A stretch of DNA of 34,516 nt, from assembly GCA_014728075.1 (NCBI GenBank), contig WJMG01000020.1:1-34516 (forward strand), given 5' to 3'. The notes under the pieces are model-generated. The model searched no databases. It was not told where the DNA came from and saw only the letters and a program-made list of their open reading frames with translations. Positions 9,487 to 19,538 of the stretch are shown here, in pieces. The position numbers and the translations under genes are program-made. Position 1 is the first letter of the stretch, and every line of letters starts with the position of its first letter. The DNA comes from Candidatus Omnitrophota bacterium. GTDB taxonomy: Bacteria > Omnitrophota > Gorgyraeia > Tantalellales > Tantalellaceae.

Positions 9487-10867
9487 AAAGGAATATTGCG
9501 GTGTCTTCGGCATTTTCGGCCACAAGCTTGCCGTAGAACTTACCTATCTCGGGCTTTATTCGCTTCAGCACCGCGGCGAGGAGTCCTGCGGCATAGCCGT
9601 TTCCAACGGCAGGAAGATCGAACAGCTCGCGGGCATGGGCCTTGTTTCCGATGTCTTCACGGAAACCGCCCTTAAATCCCTGAAGGGAAAGACCGCTATA
9701 GGGCATGTAAGATATTCGACTACGGGATCAAGCATATTGCGTAACGCCCAGCCTTTCGTAATAAGCCACAATAAGATCTCTTTTTCCATCGCCCATAACG
9801 GCAACCTGACCAACGCGGTGAAATTACGCAGGCGCCTCGAAAGGGAAGGCGCGATATTCCAGACAACTATGGATTCCGAGATCGTCCTTCATTTACTTGT
9901 AAGGTCAAAGAAGACTAAATTCGAGGACCGGCTCATAGATGCTCTGGGCGCCTGTGAAGGCGCTTTCACGATGCTGTTCCTTACGCCGGACAAGCTCATA
10001 GGGGTAAGGGACCCCAACGGCTTCCGGCCTTTATGCCTCGGGAAAAAGGACGGGAAATATGTCCTGGCGAGCGAAACCTGCTCTCTTGACCTTATAGACG
10101 CCGAATTCGTCAGGGATGTCGAGGCGGGTGAGATCGTGATAATCTCCCGCGACGGTCTTCGCTCGATAAAACCCTTCGAAGGGAAAAGGCTTTCGCCCTG
10201 CATATTCGAATTCATCTATTTCGCCAGGCCCGACAGCCACATTTTCGGCGACAATGTCCATAAGGCCAGAAAGAGGCTGGGACGCAAACTCGCCGAAGAA
10301 CATCCCGCTGACGCGGATATAGTCATGTCGATACCCGATTCCGGGAACGACGCGGCTCTGGGATATTCCGAACAAAGCGGCATTCCTTTCGAGATAGGCA
10401 TGATAAGGAACCATTACATAGGGCGCACCTTCATCCAGCCGTCACAGGAAATGCGGAAACACGGTGTAAAAATAAAGCTTAATCCGATCCGTGACGCCCT
10501 CAGGGGAAAAAAGGTCGTAGTGGTCGAGGATTCCATAGTCAGGGGCACCACCACCTGCGGCAGGATAAAAGCCATCAGGGAAGCCGGGGTCAGGGAGATC
10601 CACATGCGGATAAGCTGCCCTCCGATAAAATTCCCCTGTTTTTACGGCATTGATTTTCCCAGCAGAAAAGAGCTGATAGCCAACCAGATGAAGTCAGTGG
10701 ACGAGATCGCCGCGTTCATCGGTGTCGACAGCCTGAAATACCTCAGTCACGAGGGAATGCTTGAAGCCGTCGGCCCGTGCCAGGACAGCTTCTGCAGCGC
10801 CTGCTTCTGCGGCGACTACCCGACGAAGGTCAGCAGAAAAGCGGTCAAGTCGCCTTTCGAAAAATAA
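9464..10867 (+). CDS. purF: Amidophosphoribosyltransferase (Fe-S type, with N-terminal propeptide)
   Basis: '[10 protein letters not shown]...[16 protein letters not shown]', PRTase motif '[13 protein letters not shown]'; Cys pattern '[15 protein letters not shown]', '[10 protein letters not shown]', '[12 protein letters not shown]' as in B. subtilis-type PurF. Overlaps carB by 23 nt. Confidence 0.96.
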   Translation: MPHSSKDKKEYCGVFGIFGHKLAVELTYLGLYSLQHRGEESCGIAVSNGRKIEQLAGMGLVSDVFTETALKSLKGKTAIGHVRYSTTGSSILRNAQPFVISHNKISFSIAHNGNLTNAVKLRRRLEREGAIFQTTMDSEIVLHLLVRSKKTKFEDRLIDALGACEGAFTMLFLTPDKLIGVRDPNGFRPLCLGKKDGKYVLASETCSLDLIDAEFVRDVEAGEIVIISRDGLRSIKPFEGKRLSPCIFEFIYFARPDSHIFGDNVHKARKRLGRKLAEEHPADADIVMSIPDSGNDAALGYSEQSGIPFEIGMIRNHYIGRTFIQPSQEMRKHGVKIKLNPIRDALRGKKVVVVEDSIVRGTTTCGRIKAIREAGVREIHMRISCPPIKFPCFYGIDFPSRKELIANQMKSVDEIAAFIGVDSLKYLSHEGMLEAVGPCQDSFCSACFCGDYPTKVSRKAVKSPFEK

Positions 10868-10885
10868 GAACCGGAAGGAAGAAAA

Positions 10886-12523
10886 ATGGCAAAATACATC
10901 TTTATAACCGGCGGTGTCGTTTCGAGCCTGGGGAAGGGGATAGCTTCGGCCTGCATAGGCAAACTTCTCGAATGGAGCGGTTATAAGATCGCCATAATCA
11001 AATGCGATCCTTACATCAATGTCGACCCCGGCACCATGAACCCTTACCAGCACGGAGAGGTCTATGTTACCGACGACGGGGCGGAAACCGATCTTGACCT
11101 GGGGCATTATTTCCGGTACACGAACTCACCGTTGTCCCAGATAAGCAATATAACCACGGGCAAGGTCTACCAGAATGTGATAAACAAGGAAAGACGAGGT
11201 GATTTTCTCGGAGGCACGGTCCAGGTCATACCGCACATCACCAACGAGATAAAACACAATGTGCGGCAGGTAGAGAAAAAATACGATGTCGATGTGGTCA
11301 TCGTCGAAATAGGCGGCACCACGGGTGATATAGAAGGGCTGCCTTTCCTCGAATCAATACGGCAGCTGAAGAACGAGCTGGGATACAGGAACGCGATCAA
11401 TATACACCTTACGCTCATCCCTTTCATCAAAGCGGCCGGAGAAATAAAGACCAAGCCCACGCAGCATTCCGTGGGAAAACTCCGTGAGATAGGCATACAG
11501 CCCGAGATCCTTATTGTCAGGACCGAAAAACCCATAGACCGGGGCGCCAGGGCCAAGATAGCCCTTTTCTGCAATGTCGACCAGGAATGCGTCCTCGAGG
11601 CACGGGATGTGAAAGACATATACGAAATACCCCTGAATTTCAGGAGCAAAGGCTTTGACAGGATAATCCTGAAAAAACTGGGCCTTAAAAAGAAGGACGG
11701 GAAAAAGGCGGTCCGTAAGTGGGAAAAGGTGGTCGAAGTACGCCGTAACGCGACCGAAAAGGTAAGGATAGGCGTCGTCGGAAAGTATATAACTCTCCAG
11801 GACGCGTATAAATCCATCGACGAGGCCCTTCATCACGGCGCGGTCGGCGCGGGGCTTGACCTCGACCTCGTCAAGCTCGAATCGGACGACTTCCATAAAA
11901 AGACGAAAAAACAGCTGGACGAGGCGTTCAAGGGTATATCCGGCGTCCTGGTCCCCGGCGGATTCGGCATAAGGGGTATAGAAGGGAAGCTGGCGGCGGC
12001 AAAATACGCCAGAGAGAACGGGATCCCTTATTTCGGGATATGCCTGGGCATGCAGATCGCCGTGATCGAGTTCGCGAGGAATGTTTGTAAACTCCGCGGG
12101 GCGAACTCCACGGAATTCAGGAAAAATGTGAAATATCCCGTTATTTCCATGCTCACCGAGCAGGAGAACATCAAATGGATGGGCGGGACTATGAGGCTCG
12201 GAAAGTATAAATGCAAACTAAAAAAAGGCAGCCTCGCGCGTAAAATATACGGGAAGGATACGGTCTGGGAGAGGCACCGCCACCGTTACGAGTTCAACAG
12301 CGGGTTCAAGGAGCTTTTCCAGAAGAAAGGAATGAAAATAAGCGGAGTGCATCCCAGGGGCAGCCTCGCCGAGATCATCGAGATAAGCGGCCATCCGTGG
12401 TACCTGGCCGTCCAGTTCCATCCCGAGTTCAGATCCAAGCCGGACGCCCCGCATCCCTTATTCAGGGAATTCGTGAAAGCGGCCGGAAAGATATCGCGTA
12501 AAAAAGAAGGAAAGGCGGCTTAA
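10886..12523 (+). CDS. pyrG: CTP synthase
   Basis: 'KYIFITGGVVSSLGKGIASACIGKLLEWSGY', 'CDPYINVDPGTMNPYQHGEVYVTDDGAETDLDLGHYFRY', C-terminal GATase 'GICLGMQ'. Confidence 0.98.
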   Translation: MAKYIFITGGVVSSLGKGIASACIGKLLEWSGYKIAIIKCDPYINVDPGTMNPYQHGEVYVTDDGAETDLDLGHYFRYTNSPLSQISNITTGKVYQNVINKERRGDFLGGTVQVIPHITNEIKHNVRQVEKKYDVDVVIVEIGGTTGDIEGLPFLESIRQLKNELGYRNAINIHLTLIPFIKAAGEIKTKPTQHSVGKLREIGIQPEILIVRTEKPIDRGARAKIALFCNVDQECVLEARDVKDIYEIPLNFRSKGFDRIILKKLGLKKKDGKKAVRKWEKVVEVRRNATEKVRIGVVGKYITLQDAYKSIDEALHHGAVGAGLDLDLVKLESDDFHKKTKKQLDEAFKGISGVLVPGGFGIRGIEGKLAAAKYARENGIPYFGICLGMQIAVIEFARNVCKLRGANSTEFRKNVKYPVISMLTEQENIKWMGGTMRLGKYKCKLKKGSLARKIYGKDTVWERHRHRYEFNSGFKELFQKKGMKISGVHPRGSLAEIIEISGHPWYLAVQFHPEFRSKPDAPHPLFREFVKAAGKISRKKEGKAA

Positions 12524-12524
12524 A

Positions 12525-13733
12525 ATGTCGGAAAACGATAGGGTACAAAAAGCGATGCAGCATTTCGGCCGGCTCGTTTCGGAACAGATGGAAAGGGTTG
12601 AAAGAATGAAGAAGGACGACTCCTGGACGGAATATTCGTCCTTAAGGCCCGTCAGAATAGGCGTTTGCTGGGGAGACGGTATCGGAAAGATGATATCCGT
12701 GCACGCCGAGCGTGTTCTGCGGCACATGCTGAAAGATGAGGTAGAGAACGGAAAGGTCGAATTCAGGACAATCCAGGGCCTTACCATCGAGAACAGGGCC
12801 GCGCAGAAAAAGGCAATACCCGACGATGTGCTGGAAGAGATAAAGGCATGCCATGTCATTTTAAAGGGCCCCACCACGACACCGCAGGCCGGGGACGAAT
12901 GGCCGAACATAGAAAGCGCAAATGTGGCCATGAGAAGGGAGCTTGACCTCTTCGCCAATGTCAGGCCCGTAAAGGTTCCTTCCGAAGGAATAGACTGGTG
13001 TTTTTTCCGGGAGAATACTGAAGGAGCCTATGTCCTGGGCTCAAGAGGACTGGATGTTGACGACGATATCAGCATCGACTTCAAGGTCATAACGGAACAG
13101 GGCGCGGAACGGATAATACGCATGGCTTTCGAATACGCGCGGGCGAACGGCATCAAGAGGGTCACCGCCGTGACAAAAGCCAATGTGGTCAAATCCACCG
13201 ACGGAAGGTTTTCCCGTGCCGCCGCGCGGATAGCGCGTGAATACGAAAAATACGGCATAGAACAGGACGAATGGTACATAGACATAATGACGGCTAAACT
13301 TCTGGACCCCGCCAGGAGAAAGGATTTCAGGGTCATGGTCCTGCCTAACCTTTACGGTGACATACTCACGGACGAAGCCGCGCAGATCCAGGGCGGGGTA
13401 GGTACAGCCGGCAGCGCCAACATCGGCAGAAGATGGGCCATGTTCGAGGCCATACACGGAAGCGCCCCCAGAATGGTAAAAGAAGGCCGGGATATTTACG
13501 CCGACCCGTCCTCCATGATCAGGGCCAGCGCCATGCTCCTCCGTCACATAGGTTTTCCCGAAAGAGCGGACAAACTGGAGATGGCCCTCGAGGTCTGCGG
13601 TCAGTTCGAACGCAAACTGAAGATAACCGGACGCGACACCGGAGCTACAGGCGAGGAGTTCACTACCTATCTTCTTGACGAGATAAACAGCGGCAGCCTC
13701 TCCTCGAAATGGAATGAATTCACTCAAAAATAA
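12525..13733 (+). CDS. icd: Isocitrate dehydrogenase family protein (isocitrate/isopropylmalate dehydrogenase superfamily)
   Basis: 'ESANVAMRRELDLFANVRPVK', 'FRENTEGAYV', 'NLYGDILTDEAAQIQGGVGTAGSANIG'; Ser-x-Asn in the substrate loop favours IDH over IPMDH. Begins 1 nt after the pyrG stop. Confidence 0.88.
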   Translation: MSENDRVQKAMQHFGRLVSEQMERVERMKKDDSWTEYSSLRPVRIGVCWGDGIGKMISVHAERVLRHMLKDEVENGKVEFRTIQGLTIENRAAQKKAIPDDVLEEIKACHVILKGPTTTPQAGDEWPNIESANVAMRRELDLFANVRPVKVPSEGIDWCFFRENTEGAYVLGSRGLDVDDDISIDFKVITEQGAERIIRMAFEYARANGIKRVTAVTKANVVKSTDGRFSRAAARIAREYEKYGIEQDEWYIDIMTAKLLDPARRKDFRVMVLPNLYGDILTDEAAQIQGGVGTAGSANIGRRWAMFEAIHGSAPRMVKEGRDIYADPSSMIRASAMLLRHIGFPERADKLEMALEVCGQFERKLKITGRDTGATGEEFTTYLLDEINSGSLSSKWNEFTQK

Positions 13734-13744
13734 CGGAAAAGATA

Positions 13745-15304
13745 ATGTCAAAAATAGCTAACAGAGATAAAGAAGGTATCCTGGTCATCGACTTCGGGTC
13801 CCAATATGTCCAACTTATCGCCAGGAGGATACGCGAGAACAAGGTCCACTCCACTGTAGTCCCGCCGACGATATCCATCGATAGGATCAGGGAGATCAAC
13901 CCTTACGGCATAATACTGTCCGGAGGCCCTTCAAGCGTTTACGACAGATCCGCTCCGTCCTTTGACCCGCGCGTACTGGAACTCGGCCTGCCGATACTTG
14001 GCATTTGCTACGGAATGCAGCTTCTGGGCAGGCTTGCCGGCGGGAACATACTCAAAAGCGGTAAACGCGAGTACGGAAGGACCGAGGTGAAATTCGACAG
14101 AAGGAACCCGCTGTTCAGGGGCATATCCCCGGCAAGCGTGACATGGATGAGCCACAGGGACAAAGTTGACGGGCTCCCCGACGGGTTCCGCGCGATCGGA
14201 AAAAGCGACAACACGAAATGCGCCGCTTTCATGAACTACAAAAAGAACATTTACGGCGTCCAGTTCCACCCCGAGGTCGTGCATACCGTGAACGGAAAGA
14301 AAATACTCAAGAATTTCCTTTTCGGGATCTGCGGCTGCAAACGCACCTGGACGATGAAATCCTTCATACAGAAAAAGATCGACGATATCACCGACCAGGT
14401 CGGGAGCCAGGATGTCATCCTGGGCCTGTCCGGTGGAGTGGATTCCACCGTAAGCGCCGTCCTTCTCCACAGGGCTCTGGGCAAAAAACTTCATTGCATC
14501 TTCGTTAATAACGGCCTTCTGCGCAAGGGTGAAGTCGACAGGGTAAAAAAACTCTTCACCCGCAACATCAAGCTGGACCTCAGGGTAGCGGAATCGGAAG
14601 ACCTCTTCCTGAAGGCGCTGAAAGGAGTTACCGACCCGGAGAAAAAGAGAAAGATCATCGGCCGGACCTTCATCAAGGTGTTCGATGACAAAGCCAGGTC
14701 CATAAAGAACGCTTCGTTCCTCGCCCAGGGAACACTTTATCCGGATGTTATCGAATCCCAGACATTTTTCGGAGGTCCCAGCAAGACCATAAAGAGCCAT
14801 CACAATGTCGGAGGCTTGCCGAAAAAAATGGGACTGAAGCTCGTGGAGCCCCTGAGGGACCTCTTCAAGGACGAGGTAAGGGAAGTGGGAAGAGAACTCG
14901 GCCTGGCGGACGAAATGGTCGACAGGCAGCCCTTTCCGGGGCCCGGCCTGGCGGTAAGGATCGTGGGTGAAATAACCAGGGAAAGGCTTAACATGCTGAG
15001 AGAGGCCGACTGGATAATAGTGGATGTAGCTAAACGGTCAGGCATATACCGCAAGACATGGCAGACCTTCGGAGTACTGCTTCCGGTCAAAAGCGTTGGC
15101 GTGATGGGGGACGACAGGACTTACGAGAACACCATCGCTATCCGTTCGGTGACGAGCGTCGACGGCATGACCGCCGATTGGGCGAAAGTGCCCTATCATG
15201 TACTCGGGGAAATGTCCAATAAGATCATCAACCAGGTAGAAGGCGTCAACCGGGTCGTTTTCGATGTAAGCTCAAAACCTCCCAGCACTATAGAGTGGGA
15301 GTAA
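13745..15304 (+). CDS. guaA: GMP synthase (glutamine-hydrolysing)
   Basis: 'VIDFGSQYVQLIARRIRE', 'GICYGMQLL', PP-loop 'GLSGGVDSTVSAVLLHRALG', C-terminal 'NRVVFDVSSKPPSTIEWE'. Confidence 0.98.
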   Translation: MSKIANRDKEGILVIDFGSQYVQLIARRIRENKVHSTVVPPTISIDRIREINPYGIILSGGPSSVYDRSAPSFDPRVLELGLPILGICYGMQLLGRLAGGNILKSGKREYGRTEVKFDRRNPLFRGISPASVTWMSHRDKVDGLPDGFRAIGKSDNTKCAAFMNYKKNIYGVQFHPEVVHTVNGKKILKNFLFGICGCKRTWTMKSFIQKKIDDITDQVGSQDVILGLSGGVDSTVSAVLLHRALGKKLHCIFVNNGLLRKGEVDRVKKLFTRNIKLDLRVAESEDLFLKALKGVTDPEKKRKIIGRTFIKVFDDKARSIKNASFLAQGTLYPDVIESQTFFGGPSKTIKSHHNVGGLPKKMGLKLVEPLRDLFKDEVREVGRELGLADEMVDRQPFPGPGLAVRIVGEITRERLNMLREADWIIVDVAKRSGIYRKTWQTFGVLLPVKSVGVMGDDRTYENTIAIRSVTSVDGMTADWAKVPYHVLGEMSNKIINQVEGVNRVVFDVSSKPPSTIEWE

Positions 15305-15355
15305 GCCTTCGGGCGAGTGCACTTGAAGTTGAGAAGGTAACGGAAAGAAACATCT

Positions 15356-15435
15356 TACTCGTTTTGCGGTCCGGGCCGCCGGACCGTTTTCCCCGGCGGA
15401 TATTCTTTGCGGCCTGCCTGCCGTAAGAACGAGTA
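15356..15435 (+). promoter_or_regulatory. Structured leader/intergenic RNA between guaA and purL
   Basis: Outer stem TACTCGTT (15356-15363)/AACGAGTA (15428-15435) enclosing the perfect hairpin CGGTCCGG-GCCG-CCGGACCG (15367-15386) and a weaker GGCGG/CC(T)GCC hairpin. Confidence 0.45.
15367..15390 (+). terminator. Terminator/attenuator-like hairpin
   Basis: Perfect 8-bp GC-rich stem with GCCG loop followed by TTTT; the T tract is short. Confidence 0.45.
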
Positions 15436-15465
15436 TTGTAAATACCAGAGAGGTAAAAGGGAGGC

Positions 15466-18342
15466 ATGAAACATTACAGGATAGAAGTAAAGGATAAACC
15501 CGGGATATACGACGCGGTGGCCGAGGGACTGATGGTCGACATCAGGGACCTGGGCATACGCAGCGTGAAAGATGTGGATTACATACAGGCCTATACTTTC
15601 ACCGGGACGCTGACCCGCAAAGACCTTAAGAAGATCGCCGACGAAATACTTACCGACAAGGTGTCACAGCAGCGGAACATCGCCGGGGGGTTCCCCGGCC
15701 CGGAGAAAGGACGCTCCGTGGAGATCGCGTATAACGCTGGGGTTATGGACCCTGTCGAGGAAAGCGTGCTGAAAGCGGTTAAGGATATCGGCATAAAGGG
15801 CGTGGATTCGCTCAGGACCTCTAAAAAATATATCCTGAAAGGCGCCGTTACCCGTAACGACGCCCGTGTAATAGCCGAGCGATTATTATACAACAAGGTG
15901 ATACAGCATGTCGTGACCGGAAGCGAAGAAGAGAAAGAGATCAAACCTTATCGCTTTGAAAGGGTTGAAGTGGACATCCTGGGAATGGGGGACGCGGCGC
16001 TCAAAAAGCTCAGCATAAAAGGCCAGCTTTACCTCAGTCTTCCCGAAATGCGGGCCATACAGGATTATTTCCGCAAACTCGGCCGGAACCCGACCGACTG
16101 CGAGCTCGAAACGCTTGCCCAGACCTGGAGCGAACACTGCAAGCACAAGACCATGATGGGCGCCATCGACCAGGACGGCAAAAAGTTCAAGAACCTTCTT
16201 AAGGAAACCGTAATGAAGGTCACCCGGGAGCTGAAAAAGCCATGGTGCGTATCGGTCTTCAAGGATAACGCGGGGATAATAGAATTCGACCGCCGCAACA
16301 ATATATGTTTCAAGGTGGAGACACATAACCATCCGTCCGCGCTGGAACCCTACGGGGGTGCTGAAACCGGTGTAGGAGGCGTAATAAGGGACCCTATGGG
16401 GACCGGGCGGGGGGCAAGGCCCATAATCAATACCGACATATTCTGTTTCGGCCTTCCGGACATGGCCGCTTCGAAAGTCCCCAGAGGAGCCCTTCATCCC
16501 AAAAGGGTCCTTAAAGGCGTGGTAAGCGGCGTCAGGGACTACGGGAACAAGATGGGCATACCAACGGTCAACGGGGCGGTATGTTTCGATGAACGATATA
16601 CCGGCAATCCGCTTGTCTTTTGCGGAAATGTAGGCATCATGCCGAAAAAATACTCGACAAAAAAGGTCTCGCCCGGAGAACTCATCGTTGCCGTAGGAGG
16701 AAGGACCGGGAGGGACGGGATACACGGCGCGACCTTTTCCTCCGCCGAACTCACTCACGAATCGGAAACGGTATCGTCCACCGCCGTCCAGATAGGGAAC
16801 CCCATAACCGAAAAAAAGGTCCTCGACACCCTCGTTGTCGCGAGGGACCTCGACCTTTACACCGCGATCACCGATTGCGGCGCAGGGGGATTTTCCAGCG
16901 CCGTCGGCGAAATGGGCGAGGAGACCGGGGCCGAAGTGCACCTGGACAAGGCCCCTCTTAAATACAAGGGCCTCAAGCCCTGGGAAATATGGGTCTCGGA
17001 GGCTCAGGAACGGATGGTGCTTTCCGTTAAGCCTTCCAGGCTCGAACGCCTGATGAAGATATTCGAAAGCGAGGAGGTCGAAGCCACCGTCATAGGCAAA
17101 TTCACCGATACCGGGAAGCTCCGTCTGTTTTACGAGAAAAAACAGGTTGCCGAACTGGACATGGATTTTCTTCACGGAGGCCTTCCCAAAACATCCCGGA
17201 AAGCGGAATGGAAACCGGTCCGGCAGAACAAAAACTCGCTTCCCCGCAGGAAAAAGGATTACACGGGCGACCTGAAAAAGATCCTCTCCAGCTGGAATGT
17301 ATGCAGCAAAGAATGGATAATCCGGCAATACGACCACGAGGTCCAGGGGGGCAGCGTACTGAAACCCCTCGTGGGCCCCGATCACGACGGCCCGGCGGAC
17401 GCTTCGGTCACCCGTCCCGTCTTCAACAGCAACAGGGGAATAGCGCTTTCGAACGGTATAAACCCCCTTTACGGGGACATAGACCCTTACTGGATGGCCG
17501 CCAGCGCCATAGACGAAGCTTTGCGTCAGATAACCGCTGTAGGAGGAGACCTGTCCAGAACGGCGCTTCTGGATAACTTCTGCTGGGGAAACACCGAAAA
17601 ACCGAGGCAGCTGGGCGGCCTGGTGAGAGCCTCCCGGGCATGCTACGACATGGCACGGGTTTTCAAGACACCTTTCATCTCGGGGAAAGACAGCCTGAAC
17701 AACGAGTTCAATACCGGGAAAAAGACAGTTTCCATACCGCCCACGCTCCTTATCTCGGCCATATCGGTTGTCCGCGATGTCCGTAAGACCATATCTTCCG
17801 ATGCCAAAAAAGCGGGAAACCTTCTCTATGTCGTCGGAAAGACCTATCAGGAACTGGGCGGATCCCATTACCATCTGGTCAACGGCAAAAAGGGAGGGGT
17901 AGTCCCGCGCGTGGATCCCGTCAGGGCTTATGATACCATGTCTAAACTCTCCGGGGCGATAACCGACGGGCTGGTCGTTTCCGCTCACGACTGTTCCGAG
18001 GGGGGAATAGCGGTAGCCGTTGCCGAAATGCTGTTCGCCGGAGGCCTGGGAGCCGACATATCCGTTAAACGGGTCCCTAGGCCGGCTTCTTTGGACCGTG
18101 ACGATGTGATACTCTTTTCGGAATCCAACTCCAGGTTCATAGTGGAGATAGATCCCTCGCGGGAACAGGAGTTCCTGAAAAGGATGAAAAAGGTTCCGGC
18201 GGGTTTTCTGGGGACCATAAAGAAAAAGAAAGACCTCGTAGTGACCGGAGCCGGCGGCAAGACCGTAATAAGCTGCGGCACCGCGGCTCTTAAGAATAAC
18301 TGGAAAAAACCTTTCAAAAGGCTGATGCATGAAAAACGCTAA
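15466..18342 (+). CDS. purL: Phosphoribosylformylglycinamidine synthase, PurS-PurL fusion with two N-terminal PurS-like units
   Basis: Two PurS-like repeats at the N-terminus, then 'NPTDCELETLAQTWSEHCKHKTM', 'FKVETHNHPSALEPYGGAETGVGGVIRDPMGTGRGARPI', 'GKDSLNNE'. Confidence 0.96.
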   Translation: MKHYRIEVKDKPGIYDAVAEGLMVDIRDLGIRSVKDVDYIQAYTFTGTLTRKDLKKIADEILTDKVSQQRNIAGGFPGPEKGRSVEIAYNAGVMDPVEESVLKAVKDIGIKGVDSLRTSKKYILKGAVTRNDARVIAERLLYNKVIQHVVTGSEEEKEIKPYRFERVEVDILGMGDAALKKLSIKGQLYLSLPEMRAIQDYFRKLGRNPTDCELETLAQTWSEHCKHKTMMGAIDQDGKKFKNLLKETVMKVTRELKKPWCVSVFKDNAGIIEFDRRNNICFKVETHNHPSALEPYGGAETGVGGVIRDPMGTGRGARPIINTDIFCFGLPDMAASKVPRGALHPKRVLKGVVSGVRDYGNKMGIPTVNGAVCFDERYTGNPLVFCGNVGIMPKKYSTKKVSPGELIVAVGGRTGRDGIHGATFSSAELTHESETVSSTAVQIGNPITEKKVLDTLVVARDLDLYTAITDCGAGGFSSAVGEMGEETGAEVHLDKAPLKYKGLKPWEIWVSEAQERMVLSVKPSRLERLMKIFESEEVEATVIGKFTDTGKLRLFYEKKQVAELDMDFLHGGLPKTSRKAEWKPVRQNKNSLPRRKKDYTGDLKKILSSWNVCSKEWIIRQYDHEVQGGSVLKPLVGPDHDGPADASVTRPVFNSNRGIALSNGINPLYGDIDPYWMAASAIDEALRQITAVGGDLSRTALLDNFCWGNTEKPRQLGGLVRASRACYDMARVFKTPFISGKDSLNNEFNTGKKTVSIPPTLLISAISVVRDVRKTISSDAKKAGNLLYVVGKTYQELGGSHYHLVNGKKGGVVPRVDPVRAYDTMSKLSGAITDGLVVSAHDCSEGGIAVAVAEMLFAGGLGADISVKRVPRPASLDRDDVILFSESNSRFIVEIDPSREQEFLKRMKKVPAGFLGTIKKKKDLVVTGAGGKTVISCGTAALKNNWKKPFKRLMHEKR

Positions 18343-19126
18343 GACACTTGTGCTGCGAACGGCCGGCACCAACTGCGACAGGGAAACGGCTTACGCTTTC
18401 GAAAAGGCCGGTTCCGTAACGGACCTTATACACATAAACCGGCTTATCGGGAAAAAGGACCTTTTGTCACGATATCACATACTCGCTATACCCGGCGGGT
18501 TCACCTACGGCGACGATGTGGCAAGCGGCAAAATACTGGCGAACGAACTGCGTTTTTCGCTGAAAGAACAGATAAACGCTTTTGTCCGCGGCGGGAAACT
18601 GATAATAGGCATATGCAACGGTTTCCAGGTACTCGTGAAAATGGGCCTTCTTCCGGGGATAACCGGAAGCCTTAATGTGGAAGCCACTCTGGGCCTGAAC
18701 GATAACGGTGTTTTTACCGCGAAATGGATACACCTTAAGACAGCGCCCGAAAAGACCCACTGCGTATGGGCCAAAGGCCTGCCCGGCATATTGGACATGC
18801 CCATAGCTCACGCCGAAGGCAAATTCATACCACGCACGGGCTCGGTGCTTAAGAGGCTCCGGGACAACGGTCAGATCGTTTTCCGCTATACGGACAGTTC
18901 CGGTACGGCCGCGGGGCCTCCGTATAATCCGAACGGCTCGGTGGACGATATAGCCGGTATATGCGACCCGACCGGAAGGATACTCGGCATGATGCCGCAC
19001 CCCGAAAGGCATATCACGCCTCTGCACCATCCGAACTGGCGAAGGCATAAGGGAGAGGGGGACAAACTCGGTACGGGTATGCAGATCTTCCGCAACGGTG
19101 TAAAATACATTAAGGACAATTTTTGA
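18329..19126 (+). CDS. purQ: Phosphoribosylformylglycinamidine synthase glutaminase subunit
   Basis: 'LRTAGTNCDRETAYAFEKAG', 'IPGGFTYGDDVASGKILA', 'GICNGFQVLVKMGLLPG', 'MMPHPERH'; overlaps purL by 14 nt. Confidence 0.96.
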   Translation: MKNAKTLVLRTAGTNCDRETAYAFEKAGSVTDLIHINRLIGKKDLLSRYHILAIPGGFTYGDDVASGKILANELRFSLKEQINAFVRGGKLIIGICNGFQVLVKMGLLPGITGSLNVEATLGLNDNGVFTAKWIHLKTAPEKTHCVWAKGLPGILDMPIAHAEGKFIPRTGSVLKRLRDNGQIVFRYTDSSGTAAGPPYNPNGSVDDIAGICDPTGRILGMMPHPERHITPLHHPNWRRHKGEGDKLGTGMQIFRNGVKYIKDNF

Positions 19127-19151
19127 TATACCAATACAAGGAGGGCGTGTA

Positions 19152-19538
19152 ATGTCTGAAAATTATGAAGAAAAAAGGGAATTCTTAAGGGTTGACCTTG
19201 AAAAGCCCCTGAATTTCAAGACCCTCAAAGGCGAAAAGCTCGTGACCAGACCGGATGTCCTCTCGCGGAACATCAGCGCGTCGGGCCTCCTGCTCAGGAC
19301 TTCCACTGAATCCTCCATACCTCCGTTATCTTCGATAGTATGGATAGAAGTAGACGACAAGATAATGAACATATGCGCCGAGATAGAAGAAGATCTGATA
19401 ATCCACAAGAACGGGATATTCGGACGGGTAGTGAGGATAGCCGAGGGCGAGGAAGGCAAGTCGTACGATGTGGGTATCTGCTTTCTGAGAAAGAAGGACA
19501 TGGCCCCCGAAGACATACAGTCTCTCATTTCCGAATAA
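19152..19538 (+). CDS. PilZ-domain-like protein
   Basis: 'EKREFLRVDLEKPLNFK...NISASGLLLRTSTES...VWIEVDDKI...GRVVRI...YDVGICFL' fits the PilZ pattern (RxxxR-like start, NxSxxG). Confidence 0.75.
   Translation: MSENYEEKREFLRVDLEKPLNFKTLKGEKLVTRPDVLSRNISASGLLLRTSTESSIPPLSSIVWIEVDDKIMNICAEIEEDLIIHKNGIFGRVVRIAEGEEGKSYDVGICFLRKKDMAPEDIQSLISE

Noticed and set aside
13931-14803. 290-aa antisense ORF opposite guaA
   Set aside because: Shadow ORF with no coding signature of its own.
15416-15425. Shared 10-mer GCCTGCCGTA at 15416 and 19854
   Set aside because: A 10-bp match is expected by chance in a window this size.
15886-18372. 828-aa antisense ORF opposite purL
   Set aside because: Mirror of a strongly conserved PurL frame; the translation has no recognisable domain and arises from codon bias suppressing stops on the opposite strand.
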